Assembly: GCF_904849725.1 (NCBI RefSeq)
Contig: NC_058523.1
Span: 173,024,689-173,088,688, forward strand
DNA length: 64,000 bases
Source of the DNA: Hordeum vulgare subsp. vulgare
Lineage: Eukaryota; Streptophyta; Magnoliopsida; Poales; Poaceae
Direction of reading: 5' to 3'
Shown one piece after another: positions 12,120 through 22,594 of the stretch. A program made the position numbers and the translations under genes. The notes below the pieces were generated by a model. The model saw only the letters and a program-made list of their open reading frames with translations, ran no database searches and was not told the DNA's origin. Numbering within the stretch: position 1 is the stretch's first letter; the number at the start of each line of letters is the position of its first letter.

Positions 12120-15100
12120 ATGAGTTTGTTTGTCAGGATGGTGTTCACCAGCGTGAACCGTGCCCCAGTTCATGAGCAAGGTGAGGGTAGTCAAGCATCG
12201 CAGGAAGACCTCCCTCACCCACCTTCTCTGGTAGAAGTGATGCTTGAGGTAGAAAGAAACAAAAGGGAGACCAACCGACTGCTAGAGCGTATTGAGAAGA
12301 ATACGGCTCGACAGCCTAGGAATGCTGCAGTATCCCTCAATGACTTTGTGAAGCTGAATCCTCCAAAGTTTCATCATTCCGTCGATCCCCTCGACGCTGA
12401 TGACTGGCTATGCAGCATCTCATGCAAGATTCGCTCGGCAAATGTATCTGAAGCCGACAAGGTGACCTTCGCGACGTATTTCCTGGAGCGACCCGCCAAT
12501 CTGTGGTGGGAGAATTTTGAAGCTATGCGTCCCGCTGAACCAGTGGCCACATGGGCAGACTTCAGTGCAGCTTTTCGTCTGCACCACATCCCAGAGGGTC
12601 TGATGGACAGAAAGAGAGAGGAGTTCTGTGCCTTCACTCAGGGCAAGTTGTCTGTGGATGCCTATAGCCGCGAGTTCGGTAACCTCGCCCGCTATGCAAC
12701 AGAGGAGGTGTCTCTGACGCCAAGAAGCAAGCAAGATTCCGTAAGGGTCTGAGCCCTAAGCTCCGTCGAGATCTGCTCCTCCATGAGTGTGCAAGCTTTC
12801 AAGCCCTGGTCAACAAAGCGATCAGTGCGGAGACTGGTCATACTGACTTCGAAGCCACAAGGAAGCACTCCCGTGACTTTGGCTCGTTTTCTGGTTCCGC
12901 GTTTCCAAAACGCAGGCTGTGGGTTCCAAACAGTTCTCTGCCGCCAAGATACACTCCGAGGCCATCCTATGTGGCACCTCAGACGAATCAGGCCAACCCT
13001 CTAGCAAAAGCTTATGGTGGTCCAGCTGGCAATGCTGCACCACGTGCCAACCAGGTGATATGCTACAAGTGTGGAGAACCAGGGCATTATTCCCGTGAGT
13101 TTCCTCACAATGTGGGTGCCAAGCAACCCGGAAAGTCCGTCGGGCAGGCCAAGTCGGGCAAAGCGTTTTATGTGAAGCCAACTTCTGCACGTGGCCGTGT
13201 GAACTATGTGTCAGCAGAAGAAGCTGCAGAGGATCCCGACGTCATGCTGGGTACGCTTCTTGTTAATCATCACCCAGCGTCCGTTCTCTTTGACACTGGG
13301 TCTTCTCATTCCTTCATTTCAGAAAGTTATGCACAGTTGCATAACATGTCATTTTGTGATATGCCAATCCCATTGGTTGTCCAAACCCCTGGTAGTAAAT
13401 GGCAAACCTCTAGGATAACCTATGACAATGAAATTCTAGTAGACAGGCTAGTTTTTCTAGCCTCATTGATAGCATTGAAATCTTCGGATATTAATATCAT
13501 CTTGGGCATGGACTGGATGTCAGCTCACTATGCCAAGATTGATACTCACTCTAGAAATGTCCAGCTTACCCATCCCTCGGGTGAGATAGTAAATGTCTCT
13601 ACTCGAGTTGCCAAATGCCAGCTCTATTCCCTAAATGCCAACCCTCTTCCGGAACTTGAAGACATTCCGGTAGTCCGTGACTTCCCGGATGTTTTTCCAG
13701 AGGAACTGCCAGGAATTCCACCTGACAGAGATGTAGAGTTTGTGATAGATCTTGTTCCGGGAACTGTCCCAATAGCCAGAAGACCTTATAAGATGGCACC
13801 CCTGGAGCTAGCCGAACTTAAGAAGAAATTAGATGAGGCCTTGAGCAAAGGATTCATTCGTCCTAGCTCTTCTCCTTGGGCTTGTCCCGTCCTCTTCGTC
13901 AAGAAGAAAGACGGAATGGATCGGATGGTTGTAGATTACCGACCAGTTAACCTGGTCACCATAAAGAACAAGTATCCGCTCCCCAGGATCAACGACCTGT
14001 ACGATCAGCTCGCTGGATCCTCAGTCTTCTCCAAAATGGATTTGAGGTTGGGATACCATCAAATCAAGATTAAGAACGGGGACATTCCAAAAACGGCTTT
14101 TGTTACTCGTTATGGCCAATATGAGTACACCGTCATGTCCTTCGGTTTAACCAATGCCCCAGCCACCTTCTCTCGGCTGATGAACTCAATCTTCATGGAG
14201 TATTTGGATAAATTCGTCCTAGTATACCTCGATGATATTCTCATCTACTCCAAGAATGAACAAGAACATGCCGAACATCTAAGGCTGGTATTGATGAAAC
14301 TTCGAGAGCATCGCCTTTATGCCAAATTTTCAAAATGTGAATTCTGGTTACCAGAAGTGACCTATCTAGGCCATGTAATCTCTGGTAAGGGTATTGCTGT
14401 CAATCCCGAGAGAGTTCAAGCTGTCCTTGATTGGACTCAACCTGAATCGGTTAAGCAAGTTAGGAGTTTTCTTGGTCTAGCGAGCTATTGTCGCCGCTTC
14501 GTCGAGAATTTCTCCAAGGTTGCAAAGCCTCTGACTGAACTCCTCAAGAAATATAAGAAGTTCGAGTGGACACCATAGTGTGAGCATAGTTTTCAGGAAC
14601 TGAAAAGACGCTTGACTTCCGCACCTGTGTTGCTACCACCAGATTTTTCTAAGGACTTTGTTATCTATTGCGACGCCTCGCGACAGGGATTAGGTTGCAT
14701 TCTCATGCAAGATCGTCATGTGATCGCATACGCATCTCGACAGTTGCGTCCACATGAGGATAATTATCCCACACATGACCTTGAGCTTGCAGCTGTGGTC
14801 CATGCACTAAAAACCTGGCGACATTACCTTTTGGGTAATCGTTGCGAAATATTCACTGATCACCAAACTCTGAAATATAGCTTCACCCAGCCGGAATTGA
14901 ATCTCAGGCAAAGACGGTGGGTTGAGTTGATCTCGGATTATGACTTAGGGATAACTTACACCCCGGGGAAGGCCAATGTTATGGCCGATGCACTAAGTCG
15001 TAAATCTTATTGTAACAATTTGATGCTACAACAAGGTCAACCACTTCTCCATGAGGACTTTCGGAAGTTGAATCTTCATATCGTTCCTCAAGGATTCCTT

Positions 15101-16609
15101 TCTACCCTGGTGGCGAAGCCTACTCTTAAGGATCAAATTATAGCTGGCCAAAAGCGTGACAAGGGTATATCACGGATCAAGGAGAATATTTTTAGCGGTA
15201 ACGCTAAAGAATTTTCCATGAATGATCAAGGTGTGGTGTTCTTCCAGAATCGTTTAGTGGTTCCTAAGAACCCACATCTAAGGCAGTTAATCCTTAAGGA
15301 GGCTCATGATTCTCCTCTCACCATTCACCCCGGTAGTACTAAGATGTATCAGGACCTACGCCAGAGGTTCTGGTGGACTAGGATGAAGAGAGAAATTGCT
15401 GAGTTCGTTGCTAACTGCGACGTTTGTCGTCGAGTTAAGGTAGAACATCAAAGGCCTGCTGGCACCCTTCAACCTTTAGCTATTCCTGAATGGAAATGGG
15501 ATAAAGTTAGCATGGATTTGATTACCGGATTTCCCAAGACCAAGAAAGGAAACAATGCTATCTTTGTGGTCATTGACCGTCTTTCCAAAGTGGCTCATTT
15601 TCTTCCTGTTCGTGAGAGTATAACAGCTAGCCAGCTAGCGGAGTTATATATCTCTCGAATAGTGTCTCTTCATGGTGTTCCCCTAGAAATTAACTCGGAC
15701 CGTGGAAGTATCTTTACTTCTCGCTTCTGGGAAAGTTTTCAGAATGCCATGGGGACTCACGTATCTTTTAGCACTGCTTTCCATCCCCAGTCAAGTGGTC
15801 AAGTAGAAAGAGTGAATCAAATCCTAGAAGATATGCTCCGAGCTTGTGTTATTTCGTTCGGTATGAATTGGGAGAAGTGCCTTCCATTCGCCGAATTCGC
15901 TTATAACAATAGTTATCAATCAAGCTTGGGCAAAGCCCCTTTTGAAGTTCTCTATGGACGAAGATGTCGAACACCTCTTAATTGGTCAGAAACCGGAGAG
16001 AGGCAACTCTTTGGCCCGGACATAATCCAGGATGCAGAAGAGCAGGTTCGCATTATTCGTGAAAAGTTGAAAACAGCCCAGTCTCGTCAAAAGAGCCAAT
16101 ATGATCGTCATCATAAGGCTATGACCTTTGAAGTTGACGAGAAGGCTTATCTTCGGGTTACACCTTTGAAGGGTACCCATCGTTTCGGTATCAAGGGCAA
16201 GTTGGCTCCTCGTTACATTGGACCTTTTCGCATTCTTGCCAAACGAGGAGAAGTTGCCTACCAGTTGGAACTTCCTCCGCATCTTTCCAAAGTTCATGAT
16301 GTTTTCCACGTCTCGCAACTCAGGCGTTGCTTTTCGGATCCTATCCGTGAAGTGGACCACGAAACGCTTGATCTCCAAGATAACCTTTCTTACCGAGAAT
16401 ACCCCGTGCGTATTCTTGATCAAGCTGAGCGTACCACTCGACATCGAAATCTCAAGTTTCTTAAAGTTCAATGGTCAAATCATTCTGAAAAGGAGCCAAC
16501 TTGGGAAAGAGAGGATCGTCTCCGACTTGAATATCCTGCGTTATTCCCGACGACTTCTAAATGTCGGGACGAGATTCTTTTGAGTGGGGGTGAGTTGTCA
16601 CATCCCTAA
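12120..16609 (+). pseudogene. Gypsy Gag-Pol with frameshift, in-frame stop and altered zinc knuckle
   Basis: Gag runs from ATG 12138 (or 12120); an acceptor-like TTTGTCAG precedes 12138. At about 12710-12716 the frame shifts, and gag continues in the new frame through [19 protein letters not shown] without a stop. The zinc knuckle at 13061-13102 reads [14 protein letters not shown]: the last Cys is Phe (TTT 13100-13102). Protease DTGSSHSF has its Asp at 13292. RT carries YLDD at 14225-14236. A TAG at 14576-14578 interrupts WTP/CEHSFQELK before RNase H (IYCDAS, TDHQTLKY). Integrase has the HHCC finger and D-D-E at 15515, 15698 and 15806. A chromodomain-like tail lies at about 16395-16550. The stop lies 14 bases into the 3' LTR. 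Gag forms particles and Pol copies and inserts the element; this copy cannot make a complete Pol. Confidence 0.92.
16581..16595 (+). promoter_or_regulatory. Polypurine tract
   Basis: TGAGTGGGGGTGAGT abuts the 3' LTR start and would prime plus-strand synthesis. It lies within the pol reading frame. Confidence 0.8.
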
Positions 16610-19600
16610 ACCTTAAGCTAGATAGCATTGTGCTCATGTCTTCTTTGCATTTGCATCCAAGAAGTTCCAACAAAAACAACAAAGTGGCAAAGGAAAAACT
16701 CTAAACCCTAGCCACCATTTCAATTAAAGGAAAATTCAACTAGTTCAAAATCAATGAACCCAAAATGGCCTCAAGAAATGTTCAAACTTTCTGATAAATC
16801 ATGAAAGTAAATGAGCATTAGAGAAAACTATTTTCTTGACACTTTAAGCATTTTAAATAAATGCAAAAGCCACTGGTTTCAAATTTAAAAATTTGAAATC
16901 AGAAACTATAATTTTCCAAAAATGTTGAAAGTCTTGGAAATGAGTGGGGATATTATAACAAATATTTCAGGAGGTCAAAATTAGTTTTTACTTTTTGTTT
17001 TGGAGCTGAAATAATTAGCAAAGCAATAAATAGCAAAACAGAAAAACAAAAGCAGAAAAAAAAGGAAAAGACTTACCTGACGCCCAAGCCAGGCCCAGCC
17101 CATCTCGCCGCTCGTCCCCTTCCCCGCGCCAGTAGGCAGCAGGAGGTGGCCGCCGCCTCCTCCAGCGCGGCCACGCACCTGCGTGCCTGCCTGGCCGCCG
17201 GTTCGCGCTGGCGACGACGGGGATAAGCTCCCCAGAGCCTCCCTTATCCATTCCCCGCCTCGGTTCTTCCCCTCCGCCCGGATCTCCTCCCCCTCCCTGC
17301 TGCCGCCATTAGAGCCGAGCTCGAGCTCGAGCTGGCCGTGCCCCTGGCCATAGGATCTCCTCCGCGAGCACGCCATTAGCTCCTCCTCGTCGCCCTGGTC
17401 GTCCCTGCAGAAGCCGAAGTCCCCTCGAGCCCTGCAACGCCCGCAACGCCGTCGTCTTCTTCCTCCGGCCGCCGGACCTCTCCTGTCGATTCGTCGCCCC
17501 TAGGCCTTCCCCGAGCCGTCTGAGCTCTTCTCTGCACTCCCTGTGAGCATGCGGTGGTTTTCCCTAAGCTTTCCCCTGTCGATCCCCTCCTCTAGCCCTA
17601 GTTTCACCGGAGCCCGACGAGCACCGCCGCTGCCGCTCGTCGCCGGTAGCCCTCCGATGTCCAGCTCGTCCTCCCGTGAGCACCAGAAGCTCCAGGACGA
17701 CGCGTAGATGCCGTAGCAGCTAAGATCTAAGCGTGGATCCCTCTGATTCAAAGCCCCCGACGACGCCCGAGCTTCGGCCGCCGCTCCGGCTCGTCGCCGA
17801 CGCCTTTTCCGGCGAACCTAGCCTCCCGAGTTGGTCCTGCCAGATCGGCCACTTCGCGAGCTTGCTTTAGCTGCCAACCGCGTGCGTTTTCGTGCGGTGC
17901 AGCGCCGTCTAGGTCGCCTCCGGCGAGCCCTTCGCCGCGGGTTTGGTCGCCGGCGACCATCCTCCGGTGGCCGTCGACGTGGCCGGCCATTAGGGCCTAA
18001 TCGCCCTCCTCTGAGTCGCTGACAGAGGGCCCCACGCCTGGTCAAACCCCAATTAGGGGCTGGTAAGCGCGGGATTAGTCCCAGAGAGGCTGACCTGTGG
18101 GCCCCCCTGTCAGGTTTGACCTGCACAGGTCGGCTGACCTGCTAACTTCAGCCTGATGCAATAAATGGAATTTCCAGTATAAAAATAATTCAGGAAATTG
18201 CTAAAAATTGCAAAAATCATAGAAATTAATCTGTAACTCCAATGAAAATAATTTATATATGAAAAAGTATCAGAAAAATTCAAGGATTCTGATTATGCTA
18301 TTTTCAGCTATGTTTGAAAAAGTTACAGAACCCTAAATTGTGAAATAAGGAATAATTCAATTCTTTAATCACTTTATAAATGGAATTTGCAAAGATATCC
18401 AAATTACATTATAAATGCAATGATCACACACTGCCCTAGATATAAACCAGTACCATAACATGACATTTCATGCATGTTAACATTAGGTTGATCTGAGCAT
18501 CAGGTCGAGTCAATTAAACCGGTATCCGAAAATACCCGTTTGAATTGCTATTCGAATGTGATTCAAATCAACTCTAAACCTAAAACATCTTGATTATAAT
18601 AACTTATCACTTTGCATTCTCATGCCATGTTCATGCATCATTTTGATTGCATATGATTGTTATTGAATGTTGTCGTTCATTTCGGTAGGCTCCGCACCCC
18701 CGGATTCCACCGAATATCCGTCCGACGGATATCGTTCCTCCTCTGAGCAACAAGGCAAGCACCCCTTTTGATCATCCCGATAACACCTATGTTCTTGCTC
18801 CTGCACCTATTTAATGCATTAGGATCAAATGCTTCAACTGCTTTTGCCATAATAGTTGGACCCACTTCCTTTGCATGACTTAACCTTGTCACAGTAAATA
18901 GCCGAACCTTGCAACCTAGCATACCTGGTAGTTGCTTGAGCTATGATGTGCCTTATCCTGCTATGCATGCTATGCTTAGAGTTGTGTATGGTCTGTCATC
19001 TGGGAGATGAACAGAAATGTGGAATGTGTTCGGTAAGCAAAGGTCGTGTGTTGAACTTGATTTGATAAAGGTACCGGTGAAAGGCTGTGTAGGAGTACAT
19101 GGTGGGTTGTTTCACTGGAGCCGTCCTTAGGAACTGAGTTCCGTGTATGTAATCCAAGACTAGATACTACCACATGTTGGGCCCTGAAATATGACCCCGC
19201 TCGGCCTATTAATCACGTAGTACTCGGTCCAGGAGTTGCAAGTAGTTTCTGGTGTTTATAGTAATGCTGGAGGCCGTGCATGGTGCTGACCTGAGAGGTG
19301 GACCGTGATGCGGTAGGCAGTGGCACGGTGTACCAAGTGGCACCCGGATGGTGGGCTTGGGAACCCTCCGCACATCGTTTGAGGCCGTGGCGGAAACCTC
19401 GGCCGGACTTCCGTACGGGTTACTCTCAGATAGGCGATAAACCTGGACTAGGTACTAATGTGGTTAACGGTCGTGGCCGACTCCCTCGCTGGGCTTCCGC
19501 TTGAAGGTTGCCGAGGTGCATGACGTGCACATGGCGATAAGTGGCGGGAGCGTGTGTGACGAAGTACACCCCTGCAGGGTTATGATCTATTCGAATAGCC

Positions 19601-20751
19601 GCGTCCGCGGATATGGACTACTTGGAGACATATGTTGTTCATAGATAACTTCAATGGCTACTCATAAAATTGTCAAGATAAGCGTGAGTGTCGTGGACGG
19701 CATTTCCGTATGGAGACGGAATGATTCCACGATAGGGTATTGTTGTGGTGTTAGTGGACTCGTGTGCGAGAAATCGAATTGTCAAAACTAATTTGAAAAA
19801 GCAAGTTGTCTAGCCACGAGACAAATGCTGGCTTTCTGCATGAAACCCCACAATACCTTCTTGATACCTTGCATGAGTAGTTAGCCATCCTAAAGTCTTG
19901 CTGAGTACCTTCGTACTCATGTTTGCTTAATAATGTTGCAGAGGTTGCTAATGACCCTAATGGAGGGTTCTTCGTAGACATCGACAACGACGAGTAGCTG
20001 GTGTCCCAGCTACGATCTGGCCCTACATCGGCTCTGTAGTACAGTCAGGCCATGTGCCTTCTAGTTGCTCTGTCTGTACCCAGGCAGTTTATAATCCTTC
20101 CGCTGGCTTGTATTGTATGACTGCTATTATGGGTCGCGAGACCCTTGATGTGTAATATTATGTGTGTGGCTCTTCCGAGCCTCCTAAATAAAGTTTGTAT
20201 GTTTATGGTTATGTTGTGATGCCATCAATGTATCTATACATATCGGTATGCCATGCGTACGTGTGTCTTACTTGATATGTATGGGGTTCGAATACCTAGT
20301 CGTGAACTTTAGTAGCACTCCCTACAAGGAAATGCCCCGTTGTGATCCAGCGAGCCTTGGTAGTTCGCTACTGCTCCGGACACATTGGTTGACCGGCATG
20401 TGTCCTTCTTAGCTGCTGTGTCTATCCCCTTTGGGAAATGTCACGCGACGTAATGGAGTCCTTGTAGCTTGCTACGACTCGTCTACGTTCGTTGATGACC
20501 GACACCTGCTTTGTTGGGTCATGTATGCCTGTCCTTGTGCGGAACTGCCACTTTGGCTTATGACTAGACATGTCGATCCGGGTTCTTTGACATTGGAATG
20601 CTAGCGACACTATCGCATACGTGAGTCAAAAGACGCAAACGGTCCCGGCTAAGGTAAGGCTGCAGCCGTGGAGTTAACCGTGCGTGAGACCACAAAGGGA
20701 TGCGATGTGTTACAGGCTGGATTCCTATGGCTTAGGATCGGGGTCCCGACA
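16596..20751 (+). repeat. Gypsy 3' LTR
   Basis: Near-identical partner of 6434-10588, one base longer (TTTGACCTGC versus TTTGCCTGC near 18115). It ends GGTCCCGACA, followed by the TATGG duplication. The shared LTR motif is at 19588-19618. Confidence 0.92.
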
Positions 20752-20879
20752 TATGGAAACGGGGGAGTACTTCTGTGTTTTTTAAATTAAAATGAGAGTT
20801 TAAATTAAAGTTGTGAATTATATATGAGAAGTCATCCAAATATACACAAAAATATCCATGATGTTGGGACAGTTTGAAT
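20752..20879. other. CACTA interior after the Gypsy
   Basis: AT-rich, starts with the right TATGG duplication (20752-20756); no feature seen. Confidence 0.6.
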
Positions 20880-21188
20880 TTAATACAAGGAAGACAAATC
20901 CATCGAAGAGTATTGAACTGAACTAACCTCTGAAATGTAGTTAGGCAGAGCACCTCCACATAATTTAGCTGCCTCCTCATAAGGGAAAGCAGAGACTAAG
21001 ATCTGCATCAATGGCAAACAATCAAAATATACCAAGTCATGAAATCCTATACGCCAAGGTTTCTTGGGTAATACCTTGGCTCCTTTCGAAATCAGTTCGT
21101 TCGCCTCCTTTTCTAGTTGGATTTTTGTATCCTGTAACTGATCTGTTGGAACAACTCCCTTATACTCAACGAAAGGCGTGCAATGTAT
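20880..21188 (-). pseudogene. Unidentified antisense gene fragment inside the CACTA
   Basis: The reverse strand is open for 102 codons from 21188 to TAA at 20880-20882 with no Met near the beginning. It includes VVPTDQLQDTKIQLEKEANE, LPKKPWRIGFHDLVYFDCLP and AFPYEEAAKLCGGALPNYI. Splice-like marks fall inside it on the reverse strand: TTACAG before GATACAAAAATCC, TGATGCAG before ATCTTAGTC, and GAG followed by GTTAGT after NYISE, so parts may be exons joined to retained intron. The amino-acid composition is gene-like, unlike the flanks. I cannot name the protein. Host-gene capture by the CACTA is the simplest explanation; it could also be an element-encoded exon. Confidence 0.4.
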
Positions 21189-21238
21189 TCAGTAATCCAA
21201 TCAAAGGGTATAAAAACTAACATGACCATCATGGATAC

Positions 21239-21349
21239 CAACGCTGGTGCGCATCACAACGTTAATTTTCCAACCTGGTAGTCCTCCGCCTCCATCACAG
21301 ATTTACAACCTGGGAGCAACGCTGGTACACATCACAACCTTAATTTTCC
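21239..21349. repeat. Two 33-bp direct repeats, 78 bp apart
   Basis: CAACGCTGGTGCGCATCACA at 21239 and CAACGCTGGTACACATCACA at 21317, continuing to ATTTTCC, with three mismatches: a small local tandem duplication. Confidence 0.7.
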
Positions 21350-21375
21350 TGCATATAAACGGAGCCATGGAACTA

Positions 21376-22110
21376 CTAAACCTGAGAATGGTTTCATACT
21401 TGAACCATACTTGAACCATACCCGTTCAATTATCTCTCAAAACCAAACTTGAACCATACCCATTTAATGTCATTTTTAGCCCAACCAAAATCAAACCCAC
21501 TATTTTTTCCACCCAAACCAGTTTAAACCCAATACATAACCGTGGGTTTCAACCCAGTACATAACTTTGGGTTTGCTTTAATGTACACATGATTGCACAA
21601 ATTGACATGTTAAGAAGCAAATGAGATAGAAAAGGCACAAGTGCATCTAAAACCGTTTGGAAACAAAGTTATCCTTGAGATACACTCGACACATAATAAG
21701 AGACAAAAAGAACATGCACATGGCTGAAAAGCTCACTAACAAGTGTATTAAAACCAAATTGCTTAGCGAACGCATTAGAAAACACTTCCGATTTTCATGT
21801 GTTGTTTCCCCATAATACATAATTACATAGTGCATTACAGCATGCACACGGATCAAAGATACTCGTTCTCGGTCTTCGTTGATTATTGCATATAACCAAT
21901 GCCTAGAAACCGGTTTGGACCCAAAGTTTATAACCGCTAATAACCAAACCGTTTAAACCCATAACCAACTATACCCAAACTGGTTTCCCCACATACCCAA
22001 ACCAAAACCAAACTAAAAAATTCTCAATCCAATAAAACCTGAACCAATCAAACCCAAAGAAAAAACCAAACCGTTACACCCGGTTTTTTAATAACCATTC
22101 TCAGGTTTAG
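21376..22110. mobile_element. 735-bp TIR-bounded element with AAACC-rich interior (possible non-autonomous hAT-like)
   Basis: Perfect 18-bp terminal inverted repeats CTAAACCTGAGAATGGTT (21376-21393) and AACCATTCTCAGGTTTAG (22093-22110). The interior has many copies of AACCAAACC, AAACCCA, AACCGTTTAAACC and CTTGAACCATACC, and no coding frame. Dense short motifs inside the ends are typical of binding sites for hAT-type transposases, but the flanks (GAACTA left, GTACTA right) give only an imperfect 6-bp duplication, so the superfamily is open. Confidence 0.65.
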
Positions 22111-22458
22111 GTACTACAGTCGTGCCATCACGAATACGAATCACTATGATACGATGCAAAAAAATACCACAAGTTGATATTCCATTCCATGCCAGATTGC
22201 AAACCAGGACACGGCCACGACAGATTCATAGTTCTCCAGAAACTTCGCAAAGCTACGATGCACTACTCGGTACTCGCCACATCACATCGAGGGGACAGCA
22301 GCAGCAGTAAACACAGTCCACCGCTGTCACACTGATTATTATTATTTAGGGGAAAACGAAGCAAAAAAAAGCCTTCATCAGGAAATAGAGGACGAACCGA
22401 GCCGGCGACGATGACTCGACAGGCATGGCGAGGGCGGAGGGGAGTCGCAGCTCAAGCT
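22111..22458 (-). other. Probable 3' flank/UTR of the captured peroxiredoxin copy
   Basis: Non-coding, just downstream (reverse strand) of the PRXIIE-like stop at 22459. It could be the original gene's 3' UTR carried along; this is inferred from position only. Confidence 0.35.
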
Positions 22459-22594
22459 TCAGAGCGCCTTGAGCATATCCTCGGCGTTGCTGTTGGTTTA
22501 GGCGCCGCCCTCCTCGAGGTTGAGCACCTTGACGACGCCGTCATCGGCGAGCAGCGCGTAGCGGCGCGACCGGAGGCCGAGCCCCACAGGATTG
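22459..22594 (-). pseudogene. PRXIIE-like: Type II peroxiredoxin E-like pseudogene, C-terminal part
   Basis: The reverse strand reads [20 protein letters not shown], then LNLEEGG and SNAEDMLKAL followed by TGA at 22459-22461. This matches, from memory, the C-terminus of plant chloroplast peroxiredoxin IIE. An in-frame TAA (22498-22500) replaces a codon just before the TNSNAEDM stretch. The rest of the gene lies at 31181-31510; the two parts are separated by the Copia insertion, whose target duplication GATTG (22590-22594 and 31181-31185) falls in the coding sequence. The intact enzyme reduces peroxides in plastids with glutaredoxin or thioredoxin; this copy cannot. Confidence 0.85.

Larger units (their letters stand above)
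6434..20751 (+). mobile_element. Full-length Ty3/gypsy chromovirus (Tekay/Del-like), coding region disabled
   Basis: A 14.3-kb element with two LTRs of 4155 and 4156 bp that begin TGTCACATCC and end GGTCCCGACA, flanked by the 5-bp duplication TATGG (6429-6433 and 20752-20756). Order: LTR, initiator tRNA-Met primer site, extra frame, gag, protease, RT, RNase H, integrase, chromodomain, polypurine tract, LTR. The chromodomain at the integrase end and RT before integrase mark a chromovirus; very long LTRs suggest the Tekay/Del lineage. By eye the LTRs differ at roughly 35-40 sites including one 1-bp indel, under 1%, so the insertion is young. A gag frameshift and an in-frame TAG still prevent production of a complete polyprotein. 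Confidence 0.93.

Noticed and set aside
21500..22090. AACCC-rich stretch considered as interstitial telomeric or CRISPR-like repeat
   Set aside because: Units are irregular (AAACCC, AACCCA, AACCGT), not tandem TTTAGGG, with no fixed spacers; it lies between perfect inverted repeats, so a transposon fits better.
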